A stretch of 64,000 nt of DNA from Flavobacterium sp. (GCF_027490375.1 NZ_JAIXYH010000060.1:39671-103670), one strand, 5' to 3'; counted from the first letter of the stretch, positions 8,235 through 17,349 are shown. Numbers and translations are program-made. The notes: generated by a model from the letters alone, not told the origin.

Positions 8235-11200
8235 ATGAATGAATCACGACATGCTTTTCGTCAGGGTTACAAACAACTTAAGTTGTATGTGATTTTGATG
8301 TTTTTCGGATGTATTGCTACAGCGTTTTCGCAATCGCAGATTTCGGGAACTGTTACAGACAACAAAGGCCTCGGCATGCCTGCGGTATCTGTTGCTGTTA
8401 AAGGTACTACCAACGGTGTAATGACCGACCTTGACGGTAATTTTAAAATCAATGCCAACTCATCAGATGTTTTAGTTTTTTCTTTCATCGGTTTTAAGAC
8501 AAAAGAAATTACGGTGGGCAACAACAAGGAGCTAAAGGTTCAATTGGAGGAGGCTACTGAGAACTTGGAAGAAGTAGTGCTAATCGGGTACGGCTCTGTG
8601 AAAAGAAACGATGTCAATTCTTCAATTTCTTCCATAAAGGGAAAGGATATCGCAAATCTTCGCCAAACTTCAGTAGATCAAATGCTACAAGGAAAGCTTG
8701 CGGGAGTTTCAGTTACTAATGGTAGCGGTCAGCCTGGTGCCGCAGCGAACGTTCGTGTTCGTGGGGTTACTTCCATTTCAGGAACTAATGAGCCACTCTA
8801 TATTATAGATGGAGTTCAAATTTCTGGAGATGCAACAGGTAGAGCTTCCAGTGGGCGACCAATCGCTGGAAATGATTTTGGCTCAAGCGGCGGTTCTGGA
8901 GCGGTAGCTGCTAGCCCATTGTCGCTTATCAATCCTAGTGATATCGAGTCAGTTGATGTTTTAAAAGATGCATCGGCGACGGCAATCTACGGGTCTAGAG
9001 GCGCAAACGGTGTCATCATTATAACAACTAAATCCGGAAAAAAGGGAACTGGAAAGATGTCTTACGAAGGTTCTTCTTGGGTGACTACAGTTGCAAATAA
9101 ATTAGATGTTTTGAATCTCAGACAATATGCTCAGCACCAAAATGCATTGGCACAAGCATTTCAGGTTCCGACTCGTGCAGAGTTTGCTTTTCCAGAACTG
9201 TTAGGCAATGGTACTAACTGGCAAGATGAAGTGTATCAAACTGCACAAGTTACCAGTCACAACCTGTCGTTCTCCGGTGGTAAAGATGGTACATCGTACT
9301 ATTTGTCAGGTGGTTACTTAAATCAGGAAGGTATTATTCTAGGATCAGGGTATAAGCGATACACAGCACGTGTTAATGTAGACTCTAAAGTTAAAGATTG
9401 GCTAAAAGTTGGTGCCAATGTGAATGCAGGTATTTCAAATGAGCGCATTACGGTGAACCAAAGTTACGTTGGTTTGATATCAAACACCTTACTTCAGGCT
9501 CCAGATATTCCTGTTAGAACTCTTTCAGGAGATTTCGCCGCGCCGCCAGCAGGTCAAAACGTGGCCTATTTTAATCCAGTTGCCGAAGCTCTTATAAAAG
9601 ACAATAAACTAATTCGTAAAAATTTCTTGGGTAGCGCTTTCGCAGAAGCTACCATTTTTAAAGGATTGCGATACAGATTAGAAGGTAATGCCAATACCGA
9701 ATTCTCTGAAAATACAGAATTTACTCCTTCATACGATCGTGGTTCGCAAGTTAATTTAACGGCTGATTTAGTCGAGCGCAGACAGAATTGGTATTCAACG
9801 AATATCACAAACACGCTAACGTACGACTTTTCAATTCGCGATCACAGATTTACTGTTTTAGCAGGTCACGAAGCAAACGATTCGCACTGGGAAGGTATTC
9901 TGGCTAATGCAGAAGGTTTTCAAACAAACGATATTTATGGTTTGAATTTATCGGATCCGGATCTACGTCAAGTAACCAGTTACAAAGGCAGCCAATCGCT
10001 TTTCTCATATTTTGGACGGATCATGTACGACTTTAAAGACCGCTACAGTATTTCTGTATCGATCAGACAAGATCAAAGTTCCAAGTTCGACCCAACAACT
10101 GATAATCAAAAAGGATATTTCCCTGCCTTCGCGTTTGGTTGGAAAGTTTCGAATGAGAAGTTCATGGAATCACTTAGACCTTATGTAGATAATGTTAAAT
10201 TCCGTTTAGGTTATGGAGAAACGGGTAATCAGCAAATACCTAACAACGCCTATTCTGCGCAGTTGGCACCCCAGTCAGATAGCTTCTTACCTTCAAATTT
10301 CCCAAATCCAAATTTGGTTTGGGAATCAATGAAGCAAACAAATGTTGGTTTAGACTTTACCACTTTAAAAAGCAAACTCTCTGTTGGAATGGACTATTAT
10401 AGAAAGGTATCCGATGGCTTCTTATTCCGAGTTCCTTTGCCAGATTATTTAACAGGAGGTTCTTCATTTTATGGAGGTATTGATGCTCCATTCTCAAATT
10501 TAGGTGAAGTGCAAAACGTAGGTTTTGATCTTACAGTAAATTTTGATTTAAAATCGACTTCCAACTTCAATTGGACATCCAACTTAGTCCTATCAACCTA
10601 CAGAAACCGTGTAAATGCGATTACTGATGGTTTGCCGTTAACACAAGGCGTAAATACGAATGGTTTCTTACCAGTAGATGTAACAAACACCGTTGTAGGA
10701 AACCCGATCGGAATGTTCTGGGGTTATAAAACGGATGGTTTATTTACATCGGAAGATCAATTTGTTGGTGCTCCGCCACAATTCGGACAAACGTTTGGAA
10801 GCGCTCCAGGACAAACGTATCTAGGTGATGTTAAATATGTAGATGTTAACGGTGATGGCGAAATAAACGACCTCGACAAGACTTTTATAGGTAATCCGCA
10901 TCCAGATTTTACGTTCGGATTTACCAATAACTTCACTTATAAAAGTTTCGATTTATCGGTTTTTTGTCAAGGTTCTGTCGGAAACGATATCATGAATTTA
11001 ACGTACAGAAATGGTATTGCTAACAACCAATTGTATCAGAACGTGTTAACCGATGCATTGAATTTTTATTCAGCAGATAATACTAATACAAACGTTCCGC
11101 GACCGATAAACTCACTAGCTAATCCAAACCAAGAAATATCGGATCGCTTCATCGAAGACGGGTCATATTTGAGAATTCAAAACGTTACCTTAGGCTATAA

Positions 11201-11405
11201 TCTGCCTACTAGTATTCTTTCTAAAGTAAAACTGACCAGACTTAGAGTGTTTGCTTCTGCACAAAACCTCTATACGTTCACAAAATACAGTGGCTACGAT
11301 CCAGAAATAGGTTCGTTTAATCAAAACGTTTTGCTTAGCAATATCGACAACGGGCGTTATCCTTCGCCAAGAACTTATTCACTTGGTGTTAATCTTGAAT
11401 TTTAA
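8235..11405 (+). CDS. SusC-like TonB-dependent outer-membrane transporter
   Basis: A 1056-residue receptor for the outer-membrane uptake of polysaccharide fragments. Order: signal sequence (hydrophobic 17-32), carboxypeptidase-regulatory-like domain (about 35-107; VKGTTNGVMTDLDGNF), TonB-box region EVVLIGYG (113-120), plug domain (about 125-270; YIIDGVQISG and VLKDASATAIYGSRGANGV), then a 22-strand-type barrel ending in the usual aromatic terminus (NLEF). It pairs with the SusD protein 12 bases downstream to form a lidded transporter. Substrate inferred from context is manno-oligosaccharide. The N-terminus has a charged segment of 15 residues before the hydrophobic core; a later start is possible but none is obviously better. 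Confidence 0.95.
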   Translation: MNESRHAFRQGYKQLKLYVILMFFGCIATAFSQSQISGTVTDNKGLGMPAVSVAVKGTTNGVMTDLDGNFKINANSSDVLVFSFIGFKTKEITVGNNKELKVQLEEATENLEEVVLIGYGSVKRNDVNSSISSIKGKDIANLRQTSVDQMLQGKLAGVSVTNGSGQPGAAANVRVRGVTSISGTNEPLYIIDGVQISGDATGRASSGRPIAGNDFGSSGGSGAVAASPLSLINPSDIESVDVLKDASATAIYGSRGANGVIIITTKSGKKGTGKMSYEGSSWVTTVANKLDVLNLRQYAQHQNALAQAFQVPTRAEFAFPELLGNGTNWQDEVYQTAQVTSHNLSFSGGKDGTSYYLSGGYLNQEGIILGSGYKRYTARVNVDSKVKDWLKVGANVNAGISNERITVNQSYVGLISNTLLQAPDIPVRTLSGDFAAPPAGQNVAYFNPVAEALIKDNKLIRKNFLGSAFAEATIFKGLRYRLEGNANTEFSENTEFTPSYDRGSQVNLTADLVERRQNWYSTNITNTLTYDFSIRDHRFTVLAGHEANDSHWEGILANAEGFQTNDIYGLNLSDPDLRQVTSYKGSQSLFSYFGRIMYDFKDRYSISVSIRQDQSSKFDPTTDNQKGYFPAFAFGWKVSNEKFMESLRPYVDNVKFRLGYGETGNQQIPNNAYSAQLAPQSDSFLPSNFPNPNLVWESMKQTNVGLDFTTLKSKLSVGMDYYRKVSDGFLFRVPLPDYLTGGSSFYGGIDAPFSNLGEVQNVGFDLTVNFDLKSTSNFNWTSNLVLSTYRNRVNAITDGLPLTQGVNTNGFLPVDVTNTVVGNPIGMFWGYKTDGLFTSEDQFVGAPPQFGQTFGSAPGQTYLGDVKYVDVNGDGEINDLDKTFIGNPHPDFTFGFTNNFTYKSFDLSVFCQGSVGNDIMNLTYRNGIANNQLYQNVLTDALNFYSADNTNTNVPRPINSLANPNQEISDRFIEDGSYLRIQNVTLGYNLPTSILSKVKLTRLRVFASAQNLYTFTKYSGYDPEIGSFNQNVLLSNIDNGRYPSPRTYSLGVNLEF

Positions 11406-11417
11406 TTTATTACTTGT

Positions 11418-13007
11418 ATGAATCCATTATATTCTATCAAAAAACAGTTCTTGCCGATTCTAGCAGTAGCTTTATTTCTAGGAGCGTGTAGCGATGATTT
11501 TACCAATAGACCCTCGGAGGATACGATTCTATTAGATTCGTATTACGCTACGGATCAACAGGTTTCAACGGCTACAAATGCTATGTATAACCGAACTTGG
11601 TTTCAATTTCACAACAAGTTTTTCTTCGCAATAGCCGAGATCGGTTCGGGTAACATGATGTCGTATTCTTCGGATGTGAATGCCATGCGTAACTTTTCGA
11701 TCACAGGAAGTGATGCCGAATTGCTGGCTGGTTGGCAATCTTTATGGGCAAATGTTGCTCAAGCCAATTCTATTATCAACTATTTGGAACAACGCGTCGG
11801 GCCGAATGTTAGCGAAGATGTTCTTCAAAACACTATCGGAGAAGCCTATTTTATGCGTGCAACAGCCTATTTCTATTTAGTTAGACTATGGGGAGCGGTG
11901 CCAATCATCGAAAACAACGTAAATTTTGCAAGTGCGCCGCTAATCAATACCAACAGAGTTGAAGATATTTATCAGCTGATTGAGCAAGATTACCAACAAG
12001 CTATCGATCGTCTTTATGACCGTGTTCGTACCGGAAATTATACTGATAATGCAAAAGTTACCCAAGGCTCTGCAAAATCGATGCTTGCTAAAGTGTATTT
12101 ATATCAGCAAAAATATTCAGATGCGAGAGCCATGGCAGAAGATGTAATCAGCTCTGGCGAATTTAAATTGTTAGGCGGTTCACAATTGCCAAGCAAATCT
12201 TTCGCTGATCTTTTTACGTATCCAAACAACAACAATGAAGAGTCTATCTTTGCTTTACAGTGGAAAAACGTTGGTGTATATGGAAACGCAAGTAACTGCA
12301 ACACCCAATTCGGAATCAGCAACGGAACTGTAAGTACATCAAATGCTTCGTACGGCGGTGTATTCGGACCGTCCCAAGATATCCTTACACTATACACAAC
12401 TGATGACTTGCGCAGAAGAGAAACCATCATGTTTCCAGGAGCAACATATCCAAATGTTTTAGCAAAAATTGGTTCTGCTTTCGGTCCGCTTGTTGTGCCA
12501 CCAGCCGATCAAATTGGCGGGCAAAACGCAGGTGCAGCAATCAAAAAGTATTGTATTGGTATCGTAAATGGTGCTGCGACGGGAAGCGCTGATCAGTGGG
12601 CAATGATGGAAAATAATACGTACATCATGCGTTATGCGGAACTTCTTTTAATTCATGCTGAAGCAATCTTAGCCGGCGGTGGAAGTACCTCTGATGCCTC
12701 TGCGCTTAGCTCGTTCAACGCCGTTAGAACCCGCGCAGGTTTATCGCCTGTTACTTCAATTACGTTCAACGATATTTTTACAGAGCGTAGAAAAGAACTT
12801 GCTTTCGAAGGTGATTACTGGTTCGATCTAGGGCGAATTCCTCGTGCACAAGCTATCGCAATCATGGCGGCACAAAACCGTGGGGATCGTCTTACCGCAC
12901 AATCGTTTACACCAGAAGAAAGCGATTTTATCTTGCCTTACCCAACGAATGAATTGGCTAAAAATCCAAAACTAGCCGAGCCACCAGTGCCTTACACTTT
13001 TAATTAA
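11418..13007 (+). CDS. SusD-like surface glycan-binding lipoprotein
   Basis: A 529-residue RagB/SusD-family lipoprotein that caps the SusC barrel and delivers bound glycan. The signal ends LFLGAC with acceptor Cys24. The next residues, SDDF, match the lipoprotein export signal that sends lipoproteins to the cell surface in Flavobacterium/Capnocytophaga. N-terminal helical repeats of the TPR type (AYFMRATAYFYLVRLWGAVPI, GSAKSMLAKVYLYQQKY) and the C-terminal FNAVRTRAGL...ERRKELAFEG segment are diagnostic. It follows susC by 12 bases. Confidence 0.95.
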   Translation: MNPLYSIKKQFLPILAVALFLGACSDDFTNRPSEDTILLDSYYATDQQVSTATNAMYNRTWFQFHNKFFFAIAEIGSGNMMSYSSDVNAMRNFSITGSDAELLAGWQSLWANVAQANSIINYLEQRVGPNVSEDVLQNTIGEAYFMRATAYFYLVRLWGAVPIIENNVNFASAPLINTNRVEDIYQLIEQDYQQAIDRLYDRVRTGNYTDNAKVTQGSAKSMLAKVYLYQQKYSDARAMAEDVISSGEFKLLGGSQLPSKSFADLFTYPNNNNEESIFALQWKNVGVYGNASNCNTQFGISNGTVSTSNASYGGVFGPSQDILTLYTTDDLRRRETIMFPGATYPNVLAKIGSAFGPLVVPPADQIGGQNAGAAIKKYCIGIVNGAATGSADQWAMMENNTYIMRYAELLLIHAEAILAGGGSTSDASALSSFNAVRTRAGLSPVTSITFNDIFTERRKELAFEGDYWFDLGRIPRAQAIAIMAAQNRGDRLTAQSFTPEESDFILPYPTNELAKNPKLAEPPVPYTFN

Positions 13008-13021
13008 ATTTTCTAATTATC

Positions 13022-14071
13022 ATGAAGAAATCAATTTTTAAATTTTTGAGTTGGATGCTTGTTTTTGGAATGTTGTTCCAAAATACATCCTGCTCGTCGG
13101 ACGAATCGTCGAGCTCTGCGGCGCCAGTGATCGAAAAAGTTAGTGCAGCAGTAGATGAGGACGGAAATCCAACAAATCTTGAACCTACTAATGTTGGTTT
13201 CGCCAACAACGTTTATGTGATTCAAGGAAAAGGATTTACAGGCTTGCAAAAAGTGTTTTTTAACGATTTTGAAGCGGCTTTTAATCCAACTTTAGTAACC
13301 GATACAACAATCTTTGTTACTGTTCCGCTAACCACACCGTATCAAGATCAAAGCAATAAGCTCCGAATTGAGACAGTAAATGGGTCTGCTGAGTATGATT
13401 TTACCATCGCACCTCCTGCGCCACAAGTAACAAGCATCAATCCTGTAAATGCGCAAACAGGCGATACTGTTACCGTTTATGGATCTTTCTTTATCAATCC
13501 AGAAGTTACCGTTGGAGGTACACCTGCAACTATTTTAACAGTTGCGTTCGATAAAATCACGTTCACGCTTCCTCCAAATTCACAATTAAAACAAGTTACG
13601 GTAACAACACTTTCTGGTGACGGTACTGCACCGCAAGTTATCGGGACAGGAATTTACGACGATGCTCCAGCTTCATTTGTAGAAAACTGGCTCGGACCTT
13701 GGGATGGTAGCGGATTTACAGCAAGTACTGCTGAAAAAAGCCAAGGCGAATCTTCTATCGAAGCCAATTATGGTGGTTACGTAGGATTTAAATTCCCGAT
13801 GTTCGCGGCCCCAGCTAGTACCGCAGGTTTTGCAGGTCTAAGAGTTTCGCTCAAAAGCACTCAAGAAACCGGTAAATTCAAAGTTGTTGTAAACGGAAAT
13901 TACGGTGCCGGTAAAGAAATATCGTTCAATAATTTAGGCTGGACAACCTTCAATATTCCATGGTCTGAAATAGGAGGGAATCCAGGTACTATCAACGAAA
14001 TAGTATTCCAAGAGTTTAATAACGGCGGTGGCGATAAATTATACATCGATGATCTTGGTTTTTACCAATAA
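13022..14071 (+). CDS. IPT/TIG-domain surface glycan-binding lipoprotein (SusE/SGBP-B position)
   Basis: A 349-residue lipoprotein (acceptor Cys24, then a Ser-rich tract). Two IPT/TIG beta-sandwich domains occupy about 35-132 and 136-213 (VYVIQGKGFTGLQKVFFND; SINPVNAQTGDTVTVYGSFF). A C-terminal domain of about 130 residues (220-349) with aromatic residues and ending KLYIDDLGFYQ resembles a carbohydrate-binding beta-sandwich. This layout and the place right after susD match known surface glycan-binding proteins of mannan loci in Bacteroidota. No enzyme motif is seen. It ends the first transcription unit: a terminator follows. Confidence 0.85.
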   Translation: MKKSIFKFLSWMLVFGMLFQNTSCSSDESSSSAAPVIEKVSAAVDEDGNPTNLEPTNVGFANNVYVIQGKGFTGLQKVFFNDFEAAFNPTLVTDTTIFVTVPLTTPYQDQSNKLRIETVNGSAEYDFTIAPPAPQVTSINPVNAQTGDTVTVYGSFFINPEVTVGGTPATILTVAFDKITFTLPPNSQLKQVTVTTLSGDGTAPQVIGTGIYDDAPASFVENWLGPWDGSGFTASTAEKSQGESSIEANYGGYVGFKFPMFAAPASTAGFAGLRVSLKSTQETGKFKVVVNGNYGAGKEISFNNLGWTTFNIPWSEIGGNPGTINEIVFQEFNNGGGDKLYIDDLGFYQ

Positions 14072-14122
14072 GAACAAATTCATTTCATTTTAGGTTGAAA
14101 TTTTTTATTGAGTTAGTTTTTT

Positions 14123-14149
14123 AAAACCCTGTTTTGCAGGGTTTTTTTC
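14123..14149 (+). terminator. Intrinsic terminator inside the mannan locus
   Basis: The stem AAACCCTG / CAGGGTTT with a 5-base loop is followed by a T-run. It separates susC-susD-SGBP from the GH27 and GH5 genes, so the two enzymes are read through at reduced level or have their own start. It also shows that the in-frame ATG at 14134, inside the loop/stem, is not the GH27 start. Confidence 0.85.
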
Positions 14150-14157
14150 TTGAAATT

Positions 14158-15363
14158 ATGAATAAACTATTTAAAATACTTGTTTGCTGCTGTTCGATAT
14201 CCATCTTCGCACAGAAACCCATTGGCTTAGCTAAAACACCTCCGATGGGATGGAATTCTTGGAACACCTTCGAAACCAACATCAACGAAGAGCTAGTTAA
14301 GAAAACCGCCGACGCCCTCGTAGCTTCAGGAATGAAAGACGCCGGTTACCAATACCTGGTTCTCGACGACGGTTGGATGGCCAAAGAACGCGACGAAAAC
14401 GGAAACCTAGTTCCCGACCCAGTGAAATTTCCAAACGGACTGCCAGCGCTCATCGATTACGTGCATAAAAAAGGCCTGAAGTTTGGTTTATACAACTGTG
14501 CCGGAACAAAAACCTGCGCCGGTTATCCGGGAACGCGTGGCTACGAATATCAAGATGCCCGCTTTTACGCCAAACTCGGAATCGATTTTCTTAAATACGA
14601 TTGGTGTAATACCGAGGGCATTCAAGCTAAAGAAGCCTATACCACCATGCGAAATGCACTCGCTGCAACCAAAAAGCCAATCATTTTTAGTTTGTGCGAA
14701 TGGGGCGATAATCAGCCGTGGCTTTGGGCAACAGATGTCGGACAAATGTGGCGAATCTCCGGCGATATCTACCCGTGTTTTGATTGCGAATACAATCACG
14801 GAACTTGGTCGTCCTGGGGCGTATTACGTATACTGGAAATGCGCAAAGACATACGGAAATACGCCGATCCGGATCATTTCAATGATTTCGATATGCTCGA
14901 AGTGGGCAACGGGATGACAGCAGCCGAAGACCGATCGCACTTTGCACTTTGGTGTATGATGGCGTCTCCGCTTATCGCTGGAAACGACATTACAAAAATG
15001 AACCAACAAACACGAGATTTACTCACTAACCGCGACCTGATTGCTATTAATCAAGACGAACTCGGATTGCAAGGATTTAAGTTTCATTCTGAAAATGGAA
15101 TCGATTACTGGGCGAAACCGCTCGCCAGTAACGAATGGGCTTTTGCGTTTCTTAACAGAAGCGAGTCGGCCGCAGAACTAAACTTCGATTTCTCGAAATG
15201 GCAAATAACCGATCCAGATTTCGGACACCAATTCAATGCAAAACAACAGGTTTACGAGTTCAAATCCCTATTCGAAAATAAAATGGCAAATACAAAACGG
15301 AATTTCAAAACTAAAATCGAAGCGCACGATCTTTGTGTGATACGCTTGCGCGAAAAAAAGTAA
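14158..15363 (+). CDS. GH27 alpha-galactosidase, secreted
   Basis: With the start at 14158 the protein is 401 residues with a signal peptide cleaved near IFA-Q. It is a GH27 (clan D) enzyme: KTPPMGWNSWNTF (27-39) is the N-terminal family signature, D148 in FLKYDWCN the nucleophile, and D203 in WRISGDIYP the acid/base. It removes alpha-1,6-galactosyl branches from galactomannan so that the mannanases can act. An upstream ATG at 14134 is rejected because it falls in the terminator and precedes no signal sequence. The GH5 gene follows after 3 bases. Confidence 0.93.
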   Translation: MNKLFKILVCCCSISIFAQKPIGLAKTPPMGWNSWNTFETNINEELVKKTADALVASGMKDAGYQYLVLDDGWMAKERDENGNLVPDPVKFPNGLPALIDYVHKKGLKFGLYNCAGTKTCAGYPGTRGYEYQDARFYAKLGIDFLKYDWCNTEGIQAKEAYTTMRNALAATKKPIIFSLCEWGDNQPWLWATDVGQMWRISGDIYPCFDCEYNHGTWSSWGVLRILEMRKDIRKYADPDHFNDFDMLEVGNGMTAAEDRSHFALWCMMASPLIAGNDITKMNQQTRDLLTNRDLIAINQDELGLQGFKFHSENGIDYWAKPLASNEWAFAFLNRSESAAELNFDFSKWQITDPDFGHQFNAKQQVYEFKSLFENKMANTKRNFKTKIEAHDLCVIRLREKK

Positions 15364-15366
15364 ATC

Positions 15367-16314
15367 ATGAAAAAATATCTTTTCCTAGCTCTAATGCTCT
15401 GCAATTTGTGTCAGGCACAAGTCGTGAAGAAGCACAAATCCTTACAAGTTATCGGTACACAATTGTGTAATCAGGCAGGCGAGCCCATACAATTGCGTGG
15501 TATGAGCTTTGGCTGGCACAATTACTGGCCGCGTTTTTACAACCAAAAAGCAGTAAAAACATTGGTAACCGACTGGAAATGCAATGTTGTGCGCGCCGCT
15601 ATGGGTATTGAAGGACACGAGCTTACCTACACGCAAAATCCGCAGTACGCTACCGAGAAATTAGAAACGGTGGTAAAAGCCGCAATTAAAAACGACATTT
15701 ACGTCATTGCCGATTGGCACAGCCATAACCTCAATCTTAAAGAAGCACTAGTGTTTTTCGATTGGTTGTCGAAGAAATACGGACACACGCCAAACCTGAT
15801 TTACGAAATTGTAAACGAACCCGACGAAGAAACTTGGCCGGAAGTAAAAGCCTACGCCGAGCAAGTTATTGCCGTAATTCGGAAGAATGATCCCGATAAC
15901 ATTATTTTGGTAGGATCTCCACGCTGGGATCAAGACGTGCATTTACCTGCAGCCGATCCGATTACCAGCAGTTCTAACCTGATGTACACCATGCACTTTT
16001 ATGCCGGCACACACGAGAAATGGCTGCGTGATCGAACCGACGAAGCGTTGGAAAAGAATCTACCGATTTTTGTGTCGGAATCGGCAGGTATGGAAGCCAC
16101 CGGCGACGGACCGCTAAACGAACAAGCTTGGCAAGAATACATCGATTGGATGGAAGCCCGAAAAATAAGCTGGATTGTCTGGTCGGTTTCCAACAAAGAA
16201 GAAACCTGCTCGGTCTTAAAAGGCGATGTCTCCGACGGTGGACCGTGGAAAGAATCGGAACTAAAGCCTTCGGGTAAAATAGCGCGACAGTACATACGCA
16301 GTTTAAACAAATAG
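15367..16314 (+). CDS. GH5 endo-beta-1,4-glucanase-like enzyme, secreted
   Basis: A 315-residue GH5 enzyme with signal peptide (cleavage near CQAQ). LRGMSFGW (43-50) and the acid/base E151 in YEIVNEP and nucleophile E238 in IFVSESAG are present. The layout resembles GH5 subfamily 2 (cellulase type) rather than subfamily 7 mannanases, so it may cut glucomannan or cellulose-type linkages; specificity cannot be fixed from sequence. It is the last gene of the right arm, 3 bases behind the GH27 gene and probably co-translated. Confidence 0.88.
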   Translation: MKKYLFLALMLCNLCQAQVVKKHKSLQVIGTQLCNQAGEPIQLRGMSFGWHNYWPRFYNQKAVKTLVTDWKCNVVRAAMGIEGHELTYTQNPQYATEKLETVVKAAIKNDIYVIADWHSHNLNLKEALVFFDWLSKKYGHTPNLIYEIVNEPDEETWPEVKAYAEQVIAVIRKNDPDNIILVGSPRWDQDVHLPAADPITSSSNLMYTMHFYAGTHEKWLRDRTDEALEKNLPIFVSESAGMEATGDGPLNEQAWQEYIDWMEARKISWIVWSVSNKEETCSVLKGDVSDGGPWKESELKPSGKIARQYIRSLNK

Positions 16315-16576
16315 CTAAGCCATAGATGTAATTTATTCTTGCAATCGTTCTGGAAAGCAATAGCGACAGAAGGAAAACTCTGCGAATGATAACTGTTCAG
16401 CTGTCTCACATGATTTAAATTACCAAGCTTAAATTCTAACACAGGCTTTTAAGTTTGGTTTTTTTGTTTCCGCTAGTGAATTTTCAGTTTATGAAATCCT
16501 TCGAGCTGATGAATCGGACTCGCACCATGCTAGTACGTTCTCTATAAATGAGCGCCGATGTACTTGAGTTATAGCC
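16315..16576. other. Intergenic stretch with a decayed tRNA-like sequence (minus strand, about 16501-16577)
   Basis: Read on the minus strand this stretch has a D-arm-like TAACTCAAGTACATCGG, a CTC-ATTTATA-GAG anticodon-loop-like hairpin and a T-arm-like GGTGCGAGTCC. The T and acceptor stems do not pair properly, so it is not a working tRNA. It may be a tRNA fragment left by decay or by an integration event. The rest of the gap (16315-16500) shows nothing convincing. Confidence 0.25.
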
Positions 16577-16606
16577 AAAAAAAAAGGAGCTTAAGCAGCT
16601 CCTTTT
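16577..16606 (-). terminator. Terminator of the TM2-DUF2752 operon
   Basis: The perfect 10-base stem AAAAGGAGCT / AGCTCCTTTT (16582-16591 and 16597-16606) is followed on the minus strand by a T-run. The stop codon of the DUF2752 gene lies inside the hairpin, so its last codons (YPKGAA) are part of the terminator. Confidence 0.9.
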
Positions 16607-16929
16607 GGATACATTAATTTTCCAATGGGTCCAGGCATTCGTTTGCCTTGGATATCGTAAAATGATTTAATCCACATCATAAACAACATAGGTACTACAA
16701 TAAAAGCAAGTTTGTTGTACTGTGCTGCTTCAGCAAATTCGAAATGAATAAAGTGCATAGTAGCCCTTGTAAGACCACAAGCGTAACATTCGATTCCCGC
16801 CAGGCGCACAGACAAGCAAATACTTTCACCGTTGTCAAAAAAATCAGACGGTAGTGCCCACAGTACAAAGGGTACTGCTATAGTTATTACATGAGTTGCG
16901 TAGAAAATAATTTTACGAATTACTTCCAT
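16591..16929 (-). CDS. DUF2752 family small membrane protein
   Basis: A 112-residue protein with two hydrophobic segments (about 7-25 and 74-90). The segment CYACGLTRATMHFIHFEFAEAAQYN matches the DUF2752 core (CPxCGxTRA...), with the conserved cysteine pair. Function is unknown. It follows a TM2 gene by 9 bases on the same strand, a pairing I recall as common in Flavobacteria. Cysteines facing the membrane suggest metal or redox contact but this is speculation. Confidence 0.8.
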   Translation of the reverse strand: MEVIRKIIFYATHVITIAVPFVLWALPSDFFDNGESICLSVRLAGIECYACGLTRATMHFIHFEFAEAAQYNKLAFIVVPMLFMMWIKSFYDIQGKRMPGPIGKLMYPKGAA

Positions 16930-16938
16930 TGAACTAAA

Positions 16939-17298
16939 TTAGAATGTTGTTGTATACGAATCGTTTTTAGGCTCTAGGCTTCCAGTAATGATTCTGATAA
17001 GGTCGATCAAAGACCATACTCCACATCCACCAAGAGTAAGCAACTGAACAATACCTTGCCAAGTGTACCCAAGATAAAAACGGTGAACTCCTAAACCACC
17101 TACTAAAGCACAAAGAATTAAAGCGATAATTTGACTTTTTCCGCCTCCAACTGCTGCTGGTGAAGATAAATCGTCATCATTGCTCTCAACTACAGTAACG
17201 TTGTTGTCTGCAGCTCTTTGAACTGGGAACGAAGCGTAAGATACCGTCAATGCTCCAAGCGTTACTAGCAACGCCATCAAAAATAATTTAAATTTCAT
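16939..17298 (-). CDS. TM2 domain-containing protein
   Basis: A 119-residue protein. An N-terminal signal peptide (MKFKLFLMALLVTLG) is followed by an acidic stretch with SNDDD, then the TM2 domain from about 56: two hydrophobic helices joined by the family motif GGLGVHRFYLGYTWQGIVQLLT and the end WSLIDLIRIITG. Cellular role is not established. It is transcribed divergently from the secreted protein at 17350 and leads the two-gene unit with DUF2752. Confidence 0.88.
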   Translation of the reverse strand: MKFKLFLMALLVTLGALTVSYASFPVQRAADNNVTVVESNDDDLSSPAAVGGGKSQIIALILCALVGGLGVHRFYLGYTWQGIVQLLTLGGCGVWSLIDLIRIITGSLEPKNDSYTTTF

Positions 17299-17311
17299 AA
17301 TTAAAAATGTT

Positions 17312-17329
17312 TAGATTTGTACAAACATA
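17312..17329. promoter_or_regulatory. Overlapping divergent promoters sharing a TTTGTACAAA core
   Basis: On the plus strand TAGATTTG (17312-17319) and on the minus strand TATGTTTG (complement of 17322-17329) both fit the TAnnTTTG -7 consensus and face each other over the palindrome TTTGTACAAA. Polymerase could occupy only one at a time. The plus promoter would start transcription near 17326, supporting the start at 17350 for the downstream gene rather than 17317. Confidence 0.55.
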
Positions 17330-17349
17330 AAAAAATTCTGTTAAAGAAA

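Noticed and set aside
14134..14157. Upstream in-frame ATG for the GH27 gene
   Set aside because: It falls inside the terminator hairpin and would put eight extra residues before a good signal peptide.
16501..16577. Functional tRNA gene
   Set aside because: T and acceptor stems do not pair and the putative anticodon would read a stop codon; kept only as a possible relic.
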